Source of the DNA: Gelatoporia subvermispora B
Taxonomy: Eukaryota > Basidiomycota > Agaricomycetes > Polyporales > Gelatoporiaceae
DNA: 64,000 bases
Assembly (NCBI GenBank): GCA_000320605.2
Contig: KB445805.1
Coordinates: 781,430-845,429 of the forward strand
Direction of reading: 5' to 3'
Shown: positions 33,077 through 44,749 of the stretch, one piece after another
Layout: every line of letters begins with the position of its first letter
Position numbering within the stretch: position 1 is the stretch's first letter
Made by a program: the position numbers and the translations under genes
Notes under the pieces: generated by a model
The model's database searches: none
Told to the model about the DNA's origin: nothing
What the model saw: only the letters and a program-made list of their open reading frames with translations

Positions 33077-36000
33077 ATGGCTCCCCCGCCACCACCTCCG
33101 CCTCCTCCGCCTCCTCCACCGCTATGCCTCCCTTTCTTCGGCAATAGCAGCAAGAAACCTCGCCGCAGGCTCTCGTTTTCGGAAAAGTCTGCGACAGAGT
33201 CCTATGATTCCCAACGGTCAAGTGTCGATCGTCTTCGACACTCTGACCCTGATTATTCCCCCACCGCGACGCTGACTTCTCAGGCTCAATCCCGTGCTGA
33301 GAAGCTCTCTTTCAGCACCGAGACCGAGTCGTTCAACGTTCCAGATCTAAGCCAGGCACGCGAAATCCGTCCTGTTCTTCGTAGGAACACTACGAGCAAG
33401 ACAAAGTCTCCGATCGTCAAGCGCTCTGGGACGAAGAAGTGGGGTTATGGCGGTTATGGGTGGGGACTTGGACGCAAAGGCAAGGAGAAGGAAGCTGAGG
33501 CAGAGCTCGAGGACGCGTACGAGCCGCCTGACCTCTCCTACGACTCCCCAGACGTCCGTCCGCCGCTTTACCAGTCACCGCGCAACTCGGGCAACAGCAA
33601 GCGCTCGCATGCCTCTGAGGATTCCCAGGCCTCTCTCCGCGCAGCGCAGCAATTCAACGCTGGGACCCGTTCACTGCCTCCAGAACCCGAGTCACGCAAC
33701 ACTTCACGTTCCAACAGCTACCGCTCTCAGCTTAATCCGATAGCACAGCCCTTGACGCAACCGCCTGTAAACAACTCGCGCACCAACTCGCGGTCTAATA
33801 CGTTCAAGTCGAACTTGACTAAATCCAGCGGGAAATCAAGTGGCAAGGCTGGCCGTTCGGCGAGACCTGCGGGCCTCAAGTCTTCGGAATCGTCCAGCAC
33901 GCTCGTTGGCTCTGCTCTGGAGCGCAAGCGCAATGATGACGATGTGGATCCAACGATGAACAGGCCGGATACGGCTGATCGCCTAGAAGCCTTGCGCACC
34001 CTAATGAACAAGGACAATCTGGATTATTAGTGAGTGTCTCGTAGGGATTCCGTTTGACTCTTACTCACCATATCTGCAGTGTCGTCCCATCGGAAGACGC
34101 ACACGGCTCAGAGTATGTTGCCATCAGCGACAAGCGTCGCGAATGGCTTTCGGGGTATGTATTCCTATCGTACTGAAGATTGGTTATCTCAATGTAGTTT
34201 TCAGATTCACCGGTTCCGCAGGTACAGCGATCGTGTCGAAGTCAAACGCCTACCTAGTCACCGACTCTCGCTACTGGCTGCAAGCGCGCGAGCAGCTCGA
34301 TCAGAACTGGATCCCCATCGATGCAGGCGCTCCAGGTGGTCCGAAGGATTGGGCCGACTGGCTTTCCGATCGTGCAAAGAACACCCGTATCGGAATCGAC
34401 GCACGCATGATCACTCACGAGAAGGCGACGGCGCTCAATGCGGCGCTGCAACCAACGGGCTCAAAGCTCTTCTTTCCGCCGCAGAATCTCATTGACCTCA
34501 TATGGCGCAACAAGCCAACCCGCTCGCGCCAGCTGATTTTCGTGCAGCCGAACCAATTCGCAGGCATGGAAGCAGGCGCGAAGTTGGCCAAGGTGAGGGA
34601 GTGGATCAGCGAGCAGCCGCCCTCAATGCCATCGTATGCGAAGGGAGATCCCAAGCCCTCGCAAATGCAGGTCGGAACGCTGATATCATCACTAGCTAAT
34701 ATCGGTATGTTACGGTCCCGTCTCGAAGTAACATCTCGTCTAACATCTGGATGTTAGCTTGGCTCCTGAACTTGCGCGGAGATGACATTCCGTTCAACCC
34801 TGTGTTCCTTTCTTATTTGTTTGTTGGTATGAACAATGCGATCCTGTTCATCGAACCAGCGAAGGTTAGCTTTGAGGTCGATGAATACTTGCAAACCATC
34901 GGAGTACAGCGGAAAGACTATAATGACATTTGGACATTCCTCCGACGGAAAGAGTGGGGGGAAGGCAAGGTGAGCCATCTCGTACTAGTCACGTAACTCG
35001 ATAGTTTACTGATCCATTGTAGTTGCTCATCACACCGCAAACGTCGTATGCCATTTCCCTTATGCTCACTAGCTTCCGTTACACTCTATCGTCATCGTTC
35101 GTTGATATCGTCAAGGCCGTGAAGAACCCGGTCGAACTCGAAGGACTGCGTCATGCATACCTACGGGACGGTGCAGCGTATGTGAGATGGCTCGCTTGGC
35201 TCGAGCACAAGATGGGCGAGGGCTACGATATAACGGAATATGAAGCTGCGTGGCGGCTGACCGAGTATCGGAGGGAGAACGAGTATTACTCGGGTTTAGC
35301 GTATGAGAACATCTCTGCCAGTGGACCTAACGCAGGTGAGCCTACGGTCATTGGTCTTGACCCTGATCTTCGAAGCTGACGTTTCTGCCCCAAAGCCTTG
35401 CCACACTATTCTCCACATAAGGCGACAGCTCGCATGATTGACCGCGAGACTCCGTACTTGAAGTATGTCCGAACTGTCTGATACCTGATCGATCCGCTGA
35501 CTGACGACATCTGACATTGTAGCGACTCTGGCGGCCAGTATCGTGACGGTACCTGCGACACCACCCGGACTGTCCACTTTGGCCGCCCGACGGAAGAACA
35601 GATTGATGCCTTCACACGCGTGCTGCAAGGACATGTACGCATTGTACTCGTGTGCATCTCATATCAGGCTGACAAGAGATCAAATAGATTGCTATCGACA
35701 GCGCCTTCTTCCCCGAAGGAACCACTGGACGGCAATTGGACGTCCTGGCTCGCAAAGCGTTGTGGAAGGATGGTTTGAACTACGGGGTACGTCACTCCGG
35801 TCATCACCGAGTTATGACACTAAAATCCTATTTCTAGCATGGCACCGGGCACGGATTCGGGTCGTATCTGAACGTACACGAAGGACCGCAATCTTTCTCT
35901 TCAGACGTTCCACTCGTCCCAGGACATGTAATTACCAATGAGCCAGGCTTCTGTGAGTATAATGCCTTGATATCGTCTTCATCTCGGGTCCACTGATATC

Positions 36001-36440
36001 CTGCCACAGATAAGGAAGGCCAATGGGGCATTCGCCTCGAATCCGCTCTAATTGTCAAGCGTGTCAAGGTACGTACTGACCAGTCACAGATAGAGGACCT
36101 GTTACCAACATAACGTATCAGACTAAAGGCGAATTCAACGGCCATATCTGGCTCGGGTTCGAGCGTCTCACATGTGTACCAATACAGACGAAGATGGTCA
36201 GGGAGGCGCTGCTGTCAAAGGAAGAGCGCCAGTGGCTGAAGGTTTGCTAGTGCCGGCTTCACGCGCTGGAGGTTATACTGAAATAACCATTCTTAGATTC
36301 ACAACGAGATGTGTTACGAGAAGCTGCAGCCTCTCGTTCGTCATGACAAGCGTGCGCTGACTTGGCTCCGCAAGCAAGCTGATCGGAAGATAGGCGTCTC
36401 GAAACCAGGCCCCGGTGGCCTGTCCATAGATTGGGATTGA
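33077..36440 (+). CDS. Aminopeptidase P-type metallopeptidase (M24B) with long N-terminal extension
   Basis: Twelve exons (33077-34029, 34080-34154, 34205-34704, 34758-34969, 35023-35335, 35396-35462, 35523-35634, 35688-35786, 35838-35952, 36010-36068, 36122-36241, 36297-36440) code for 922 residues. The C-terminal 600 or so match Xaa-Pro aminopeptidase, a cytosolic enzyme that removes an N-terminal residue preceding proline. The five metal ligands are all present with family spacing: Asp708 and Asp719 ([12 protein letters not shown]), His782 (HGTGHG), Glu812 (NEPGFY) and Glu826 (RLESA). The first 310 residues are odd: Met-Ala followed by 13 prolines, then a Ser/Arg/Asn-rich disordered region. 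Typical enzymes start near the [10 protein letters not shown] segment. The extension is in the same exon and frame as that segment. Confidence 0.92.
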
Positions 36441-36864
36441 TTCCTTTCCTCCCGTCACACATTGCTACTCCCCATTCTCTGAGTGTATGTATACCAACTC
36501 GATCACAAAGGGCTGTCGTAGGGCATTCCCGTCGAGTTCGCTCGGGTCTGTTAGTAACAGAACCCTTTATCGTATTTTAGTGTCACCTCCCGTAGGATAC
36601 CTCCCTTGCCACTTGTCTCGTCCATCCGTACTTTTGTGATCTGTTTCAACCGCCTTGCCCTTGTAATCCTTGCTCCGAAATACCTACCAGGAAGGACCAT
36701 ACCATCATGTACATACTACCCTCGGATGTCTCGGAAATCTATGTTGTGCTTGTTTGAGATAGTCAGACACCGGCATTCCGCGGAAGAGACCATTGGGAAT
36801 TGATGATGATACAGCAACATATACGATGCACAGGGAAGCAAAATGTAAGAATACGATAAATCTA
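36441..36864. other. Convergent 3' flanks of the aminopeptidase and nog1
   Basis: A 424-bp gap between two converging genes; no gene was seen. Confidence 0.6.
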
Positions 36865-39251
36865 TCACCGACGGTTGTTCGTGCCCATCTTCCGCTTTCC
36901 AGAGAACAAGTGTTTTGGCTGTCATATGGCAGCTTAGTGCCTGCACCATCTAGACGAGGATGCGGGTACATACCATCTTGACCTTGATTGCACGGTCGCT
37001 CTCGCCTGCCTTTGCATGCATGTTGCGCTCTCTTTGGCCGAGATTCCGCAGTTTGACAGCTTTTGATGCTTGCTAGTATCCGACACATATGCGTTAGCAC
37101 TTCCCCCGGAAGAATAAGACGAATCACATACCGCCTCGTCCCGCATACCAGCGAGCTGACGGTTTGACCGCGGTTCCCGCTTGTTCTTCGCAACGACCGC
37201 ACCGGAATTCGACTTTGCCCGCTTGTTCGGCGCGGCACTCCCCTCGTCGACGTCCATCCACGCGTCCTCCGCACCCTCGCCGTCCTCGTCCACATCCATC
37301 TCCGCATCTTCCTCCTCGCGCTGCCGCTTCCGCTTCTCGCCCGCGACCTTCGCCAGCATCTCCGCGCGGTGCTGGATCCGGCTCGGGTCCAGCCCGGCCT
37401 TGGTCATCTCGGTCGTCAGCTCGGACAATGTCCGCAGGCCGGCCGTCCGGGGGAGCTTCGCCTGGTTCTTCATTGCCTTCTTGGAGCCTTGCGAGACAAT
37501 CTTGTGCCCGAGGGACACCTTCATCTCCGCTGCGTCCCGCTCGTCGTCGGAGTCGAACTGCAGAATCAGCGTCAGCGGGGTGCACCTGTGGGAGAGCAGT
37601 TCAGGAACACACCATGTCCTCCTCGCTGTCGTAGAAGCCCTCCGCCTGTAATTTCTCCTCTTCGCGCTCGAGGGCCTCGAGCTTTTCCATGATGTCCAGA
37701 TCGATGAAGTCCGCAACGTTCTTGCCGTTCATGATCTCTGGGATGACGTCCATCTTCCACTCCGGGTCCGCAAGCAGGTAGTTCTCTGGTCAGAAACGGG
37801 TCAGGAAATATCCAGGGACGGCAGGGACGGAGAAGCGACGCACTTTTGAGATTGATGTTGTACACGCCGGCACCACCCTCCTCCGCCTCGATGTCCCGCT
37901 CCAAACGCCTGCGGCTGGGGTCCTCCTTGTCGTACCTCGGCCGGTTCTTGATCGCCTCCGGAATGAACGGCTCCCGCACCAGCTCGTCCCTCGGCTTCGG
38001 CTGTGCGACGTGCAGGCGATTGATGATCGAGTTGACCTTGTTGCCCTTGAGCTTCTGGTCCACGCGGTGCTCGAGCAGGGCGTCGCACGCCTTGTTCTTC
38101 AGGTCCATCACGCCCTCGTCAGTGTAGCACGAAACCTGGACACTCTGCACGCCCTCGCCTGCCAGGATCTCCTCGATCATCGCACGGTTCTCGGCCGAGA
38201 GGTCCTCCAGGCGGGTGACGTCGATCTTGTTCATGACCAGCAGCGTCGGCTTGTTTGCGAACAGCGGCTTGATCGACTGGAACAGCTTGCACTGCGCCTC
38301 GACGCTGTACCCGCACTGCTCGCTCAGGTCCATGAAGTACAGTACGCAGCTCTTCAAGTGCGCGAGCGCGGTGATGCTCTGCATCTCGATCGTGTTCATG
38401 TCCTCGAGCGGGTGGTCGAGGATACCCGGCGTGTCGATCACCTGCCACCGCATGTAGCGGTAGTCGAGGTGCCCCACGAATAGGGACTTGGTCGTGAACG
38501 CATACGGCTGGACGTCGACGTCCGCGCGGGTCACCTTGTTGATGAACGACGACTTGCCGACGTTGGGGTATCCGCAGATGAGCAGCGTGCGCGCGGTGGG
38601 GTCGATCGCAGGGAGACGGGAAATGTGTTGGCGGACCTGCTCGAGGTAGGCGAGAGGGTCCTTTTGCCGGCGCATGATGGTCGCCATCCTGCCCAGACAG
38701 TGTCAAAATCATGCTGTAAGGGGAAAGGGGCATACTCACCGACCAAGCGCAGCCTTCTTCAGCTGCTTACACCGGTACAGACTGTCTCCAAACTTTAGCA
38801 AACGGACATAGTCCTTCGCTACTTGGTCAATCAAGTGCCGTGCGGTACGGAGCTGGCCGAGAGCGAGCTTGTAGTGGTTTTTGTCGTAGAGAACGTTCAT
38901 GAGGGATGCGAGGAAAGGGTGGAGGTCCTGCGCAACATCATCAGCCCGTCGTCCCGCCCTGAGGGCTCCGCAAAACGTACATCAAGCATGGGGAATTCCT
39001 CAAGGATAGCGCTAAGCTTTTCATCGAAAGAGTCCTGAGTAAACTTGACTTTGCGCATGTAGAAGTTCCGTATCCGACTGATTTTGAAGTTCTTGTGGAT
39101 GACCTGGGGACAACTGTAAGACTGGGAAGGTTGTCTCCGACATCTGAGAACATACCGTCGGCGTCTTGCGCTGTGTTTTTGAGAGGACAATGTCCAAGAA
39201 GTCCGCCGCCGTGGGGACGGGGGCGATGGCCTTCAATCCGCTCGTCGACAT
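36865..39251 (-). CDS. nog1: Nucleolar GTP-binding protein 1 (60S ribosome assembly GTPase)
   Basis: Eight exons (39251-39156, 39103-38981, 38927-38740, 38688-37844, 37785-37613, 37557-37132, 37072-36974, 36918-36865) code for 667 residues, close to yeast Nog1. The N-terminal helical region begins [15 protein letters not shown]. The OBG/TrmE-like G domain has the P-loop [10 protein letters not shown] (Lys181), DTPG, and NKID for guanine recognition. The C-terminal part is acidic and basic with nuclear-localisation-like KRKRQRE, ending [17 protein letters not shown]. Known role of the family: a GTPase on pre-60S particles in nucleolus and nucleus. The gene is complete and ordinary. Confidence 0.95.
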
Positions 39252-42050
39252 CTTGATTGAGGATGCTGGGCGACGGGGGGGACAACGAAGGGGACGAGTT
39301 GCGGAAGTGCTCGAGGTCGCCACCCTTCGCAGGCTACCGAAAATTTGTTTTAGGTAAAAAGATCGCACGCTTTGGTGGCTGAATGCCGATAAGACCCAAA
39401 TATGGGCATAACGAAAGATTGTTGAAGTAATATGCCAGAAAGGAAACCCTCATAGTACGAAACTTACAGAATGTGCGCCCGCCATGCATCACACTAGTAC
39501 ATGGCTAGCCATACCCTACCTTCACTAGATTCCCTACAGTCCTGGATACCGCTCACAATTCTGGTAAATTACACTACGAATGCGAGTATAGGTCCTTTGG
39601 CCTTCGCCCATATAATCTCCCATCAGTACCTACAATTGCAGTCCGCATAAGCAGGCGTCTACTTACATACCTTATAGGGCGCTACATCGCTAGCACTCTT
39701 TGCTGAGACTCGTTCGCCGGTACGGTTGGATCTCTAGTCCGGCCTCTATACATTGCCTCGTTATCGCACATGCAGATCCGTGGGCGCTCGCATATGCCGG
39801 TATGCGCGGAGTAGAGATCTTTCTGCGGCACAAATGTATCAATCTACGGGTGTCGTTACTGCCAGTGGACGAATTTTCGGACGCCCAAAGAGACAGCACC
39901 GCCAGGTTTGGTGCCATCGCGATGCGAGTTTTCACGAACGGGGGTGAGGCGTGTTCGTGGGCAGTTCTGTAAGCGCAGCTACAGGGTTCACCAAGGATAG
40001 AAGTATGAAAATGTCCTCGAGTCTCACATTCGCGCTTGTCCAGGGTGTAATCACAGTTGGGAAGGCCACGAGCTGCGGAACACCACAGGGGGGCGGGAGA
40101 GACATTGCATGGCATTCCCATGGAATCCTTCGCCGAGTCCCTAGCAAATGTCTCGACGAAACACTCGTTCCCACATGTCGCTCGCCCCAAACATGACGAC
40201 GGCGGAATTGGCTCCGCATGCGGAGCAGGGTGGACATGGTGGCCTGAAGACATGCTGCAGAAGCCTTGATTGCTTTTGCGACGTCTGTACTGGTCCCGAT
40301 TGACGCAGCGAGGGAGGTTCGCGACGGAACGCCAGACGGATTCAGCAACGCTGCAGATGACATCTTTCTTCTCTGGCACTTGCTTGCCTCAGATGAATGT
40401 AATCTACGGTTGAGATGTCGTTATGTTTGGATCCTGTACGGCGGGTGTCACCAGGACCCCTGAAAGCGCGTATGACAAGGTGGCCATCTATCCAGAGATT
40501 GAGGGCCGGTTTTGACCGATGTCCTGGCCGAAAACCTGGGCAAATTGGTCGAAAAGTGCCAAAACAGCTACCCAACTGTGCCTGAGGCTAGCACGGATGT
40601 CTGGACAGATAGTGCAGCTGGCTGGAGGTACGACAGTCGTCTTTGAGTCCGGTGGTGCAGAAGGTTGATTCACGCTATGTACACGCTGTATTTGCACGGG
40701 CAGGCTGCCACAGCAACTTCCAATTTCGATTCACCGGTTCGAATAGCACCTACCTAGGAGGCTGGTCTTCTGTCTCTACATCAGTGCTCTTGATGGCCAA
40801 ACTAGCCATCACTAAAGCTGCTGGCCCAGAAATTGTCTTCTACCACTTCAAATCACTCGGACAAGGCAGACTATTTCCAAACCAATACGCCGGCCTTCAT
40901 TGCGGACACACATCATCAAATGTGTAAGTATCCAGCAGATGTACTAGAAACGTTCCGCTGTAATACACATGAGGACCGAGGCGTACTTGCACATGCAGCG
41001 ATAATATTGCAGAAGAGGAGCACCGATCTCATTGAGATTGCGCACGATCTTGTCCGGCCAAGGAGGCGCCTTGAAAATGGGGGTTTTCAGCCAGCGTAAT
41101 ACAGGCGCTTTCCGGGGTCCTGTGTCACCACGCAGGAGGCTTGAGGAGATAAGCAGGGTCATCCAGAATACGAGGATCAGGTGAGGTGCGGCAATCAGAG
41201 GGGAGATCATCGCGAGCCGACATGTCGCAAGAGACAATGCTGCCAAGGACACAGCAAGGACAAGGGGTGTCAAGGAGGACAGCCGCGGACGGGCGCACAA
41301 CGGCGCGTGAATCACTAGGAAGATGAGAAGGAGGACACAACACAAGGATATACGCCGCCGGGGTGGCGCAAGATATGCGGCTCGAGCAACTGCTGAATGA
41401 TGCAGATGCGATCATGCCTGCCGCGTGCGGCGAGCGTCACTGGGGTAGAGGGACACCGAAGGGGGCATGGGCGCGCTGAGGCCTCGAGGGATCATTAGAA
41501 GGATGTGTTGACGATGGTCAAATTGGCGACTCTGAGTTCAAAAGACGAGTCTCGCAGGTGTGGCCGGCGGTGGCGTCCCCGCGGTGGTGCCGTATGCGAA
41601 GTCCGATGGTGGTGGAGGTGGCAGTCAAAGGAGAGTTCGTCGGGGAATCGGAGGATGAGAAGCTGATGGCCGCTCTCATTCGGGTTGTTCGACGACATAG
41701 GCTCAGTCTGGCTGTGGGGGCGACGAGGACAGTTGTTGCACGTGGCGATGAGCAAGAACAATTTGGTCCCGCGCGCAGACTCGGCCTGGCATGGCCTGCC
41801 AGGGGAGACGCCAAGGACCGCGAGGCAAGGCGAGGGAGGCTCGACTGCAGTCAGCGCTGGGATAAACAGCGAATGTGCCTGACAATCAAAGGCAGTGCTC
41901 GTGCACCTGTCAGCGACGCATTTGAATCTTCCTGGCTTCCCCATCAAGAATGCATCTCTCCCGTGGGATACAACGCGCTAGCTTATCCACCCATCCTCAC
42001 CGTTGTCTGACATCTATCACCGGTCTGTCCCATACTAAATAGGTCGCGCT
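39252..42050. other. Intergenic between nog1 and the G-alpha gene
   Basis: 2.8 kb without a secure gene. A minus-strand open frame at 41345-40944 contains about 70 strongly hydrophobic residues and could be part of a small membrane protein or a relic, but no family is recognised. Frames around 39690-40380 overlap in two phases and show no motif. Confidence 0.4.
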
Positions 42051-44749
42051 ATGGCACCACGCGACGACTCCCCTCCCGATTCTCCAACCGACCTTTCCTT
42101 CACTGCAATGCGTCCCGCACGACCACAAGACGATGCAGCAGCCCAGCGCGTCAGCGAGGCCATCGACGAGGAGCTCCGAGTCCGTCTCCTCGTTATTACG
42201 TGATATCCCTCCAAAATTTGACTCATTTCTTCTAGCGCGAACGCGAGGTCCTCAGGAGGAGAAAACCAAGAGAAGTGAAAGGTGTGTACTGGGTGTGCAT
42301 GAGCAAGTAGCCGCGCAAGCTTCGTCTCGTCGCGCACGCCGACGTGTAGTCGCCGGCGGCACCGGCTTGATGCGTACTTCATTCAAACCGGTCTCGCCAT
42401 GTCCGACAACGTACTCAGGGCTCCAGTCAATGTCCCCGGGTCTTCTAGCGTCGTCGGCTCGGCCTCGAGGTCATCTCCGCTCTGGTGCCTGGTCTGACAT
42501 GTCCTCCAGTTATGCTACTCGGCCAGGCCGAGTCCGGCAAGTCTACACTGCAGAAGCAGTTCCAACTCTACTACGCATCACATACTCTCGAGCACGAACG
42601 TCCGTCATGGCGGCCCATCGTCTTCTTCAATATCCTGAAAGCTATCCGTATGGTTCTCGCCGAGATCGACCTTGAGTTTCCGCTGCCCCAGGGATCCACC
42701 GGCATGGCGCCTTCTATCTCTGGCTCGACGTCTGCCTCGTCTAGTAGCGCCAGCCGACCAGATCCCTCTTGGTTCCCCGAGCTCGCGCAACTACGAATGA
42801 AGCTGCTGCCGCTCGTCGCGAGCGAAGACGCCCTGGCGTCCGAGCTGAGTGGCGGAGTATCAGTCGGAGGCGGCAGGTCGGGTGTCTATGTGCGCGCGGG
42901 CTGGCAGACGCTAGTCACCCCGAGTCGATCATGGCCCATGCCCTCGGACATGCGCTCCGCTGCGTCGCGACCTACGCCCGTGACGAACATTGTTGCCCAG
43001 ACGATTGCGGCGCTGCAGGAGGAGATCACAACGACTTGGCGCCATCCCGGTGTGCGATATCTCCTGGCGGGCAACAAGCTGCGCCTGGAGGAATATGCTG
43101 CTCAGTGGGTAACGTCACTCTCACGGAGGAGTGCTGCGCCTGACAACACACCCTTAGCTTCCTAGACGACATAAGCCGTGTTGCACAGCCCGACTACCTC
43201 CCGACAGCGGGTATGTCGGTCATCTTGTGGTGGTCTCCAACGACTGAAACCTAGTGCAGAGGACATACTTCACGTCCGGTTGCAGACACTAGGGGTGACA
43301 GAACATACGTTCGACATTGACATGGCCGGCAGTCTCTACACATGGCTGCTATACGACGTTGGCGGCGCAGTAAGAGAGCCCTTACACTCTCCGCTCCTCT
43401 GTTCTGACCATCTGGCCTGCTCACCCATGTGCATTGCACCTTCGTTGTTCGACATTGCATCGCGTCCATAGCGCGGCCAGGCAAGTGTGCAGCTTCTCAC
43501 GCCACGCCCTCGCTGACGCATCGGCACGCGTTCCGCTTCCGCATATCCACATATCTGCACGCGCAACAGAGACATGTCTGGGTGCCCTACTTCGAAGACG
43601 GTGAGCGCCATTCCGCTGCAATGCCGGGCGCCGGGTGTGCCTGGCCGCGCTTCCTACTGTGCTTCGCGGGTCACATGGGCGCGCAGATTGTGCGCTGCGA
43701 AGCATGATAGATGATACAGTGCGCACAGAGGGACTGCATGCTTCGCGCGCGCACGGCACCTGTCCGCACACACCGAGAATGAGTGTGTCCCCTGGGCTTC
43801 AGGATTCTCATAATACTGCCTGATACAGCGACGGCCATTATCTTCCTCGCCCCGATCAGTGCATTCGATCAGGTATGTGCACCCTGGCTCGTCATGAGTA
43901 TTGCGCTGACGGGTGCCGCACGACATGTGCTCCGCACTCTCGACTTCGCCTGGCCTCGTGCGCCTCCATCACAGTACCTGGAGGAGGATCCACGGACCAA
44001 CCGGATCGACGACTCGCTCCAGCTGTTCACTGCAATATGCTCAAATAAGCTGCTCCAGAAGGCCGCACTGGTGCTCATGCTCAACAAGGTGCGTGCTTCT
44101 CCATTCACGTCATGACGCGTCTGTAATTGAGTCTGCCTGTCTCGCTTGCAAACTGCATTTGGCTATTAATCTTGCCTTTGCTGTCCCGGCGGCAGACGGA
44201 TATCCTGAGGAAGAAAATCGAGGCCGGGATCAAGGTCCGGAAATAGTACGTGTGCTCTTCCCCTGATCTGCATGCGCTCACGCCGCCTCCTGCCTTTCCC
44301 TTCCCTGCACTTTGTCTCCTCCCACGTCTGCCTCACTTCGCCTGTGCCCGCCGGCAGCATCTCGTCATACGGTGACCGACCGAACAGCTATGAGGAAGTC
44401 TCGGAGTACTTCCGCGCACACTTCATCCAGGTGCATCGGCGGAAGGATATCTCGCACCGCCCGCTATATCTGGTGCGTCTAATGCTCCGCCTCCCTGAGT
44501 CATCTGCCCAGGGCTGATATCCAATACACAGCACTTCACCTCCATGATCGTGAGTGGCTGATACTACTCTCCTCCGTGCCTCGTTCCAAACTCAAAGCGC
44601 CGTCCAGGATATCAAGGCGACTCAATCAATTATCATCAACGGTGCGTCACTTCCAGGAACTCGTGCACCGTAGCGCTCACCCCACATCGCAACCTGCAGT
44701 GAACGAGGCCATCATGCGCTCGCACCTAACTTCAATTGGTCTGGCGTAA
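42051..44749 (+). CDS. Divergent heterotrimeric G-protein alpha subunit
   Basis: Fourteen exons (42051-42179, 42236-42281, 42510-43104, 43158-43210, 43260-43369, 43472-43480, 43570-43600, 43829-43872, 43975-44088, 44196-44245, 44358-44472, 44532-44549, 44608-44641, 44700-44749) give 465 residues. Motifs: P-loop GQAESGKST (63-71), switch I Arg281 and Thr284 (RLQTLG), G4 NKTD (376-379) and HFTSMID in place of the usual TCAT loop. Switch II reads DVGGA instead of DVGGQ, so the GTP-hydrolysing Gln is Ala311. The helical domain carries a Ser-rich insertion around residues 100-150. The N-terminus (MAPRDDSPPD) has no Gly2 for myristoylation and no nearby Cys for palmitoylation. It probably signals at membranes with G-beta-gamma, but attachment must differ. 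Exon 6 is 9 nt and is followed by a GC-AG intron. Confidence 0.9.

Noticed and set aside
37124..37692. Long plus-strand open frames over nog1
   Set aside because: They are shadows of the nog1 coding exons on the opposite strand.
39690..40379. 230-codon minus-strand frame
   Set aside because: A second frame of similar length overlaps it, and I could find no domain or exon series supporting either.
41495..41947. Plus- and minus-strand frames of about 150 codons in the same place
   Set aside because: Neither has recognisable features; the plus one runs towards the G-alpha promoter.
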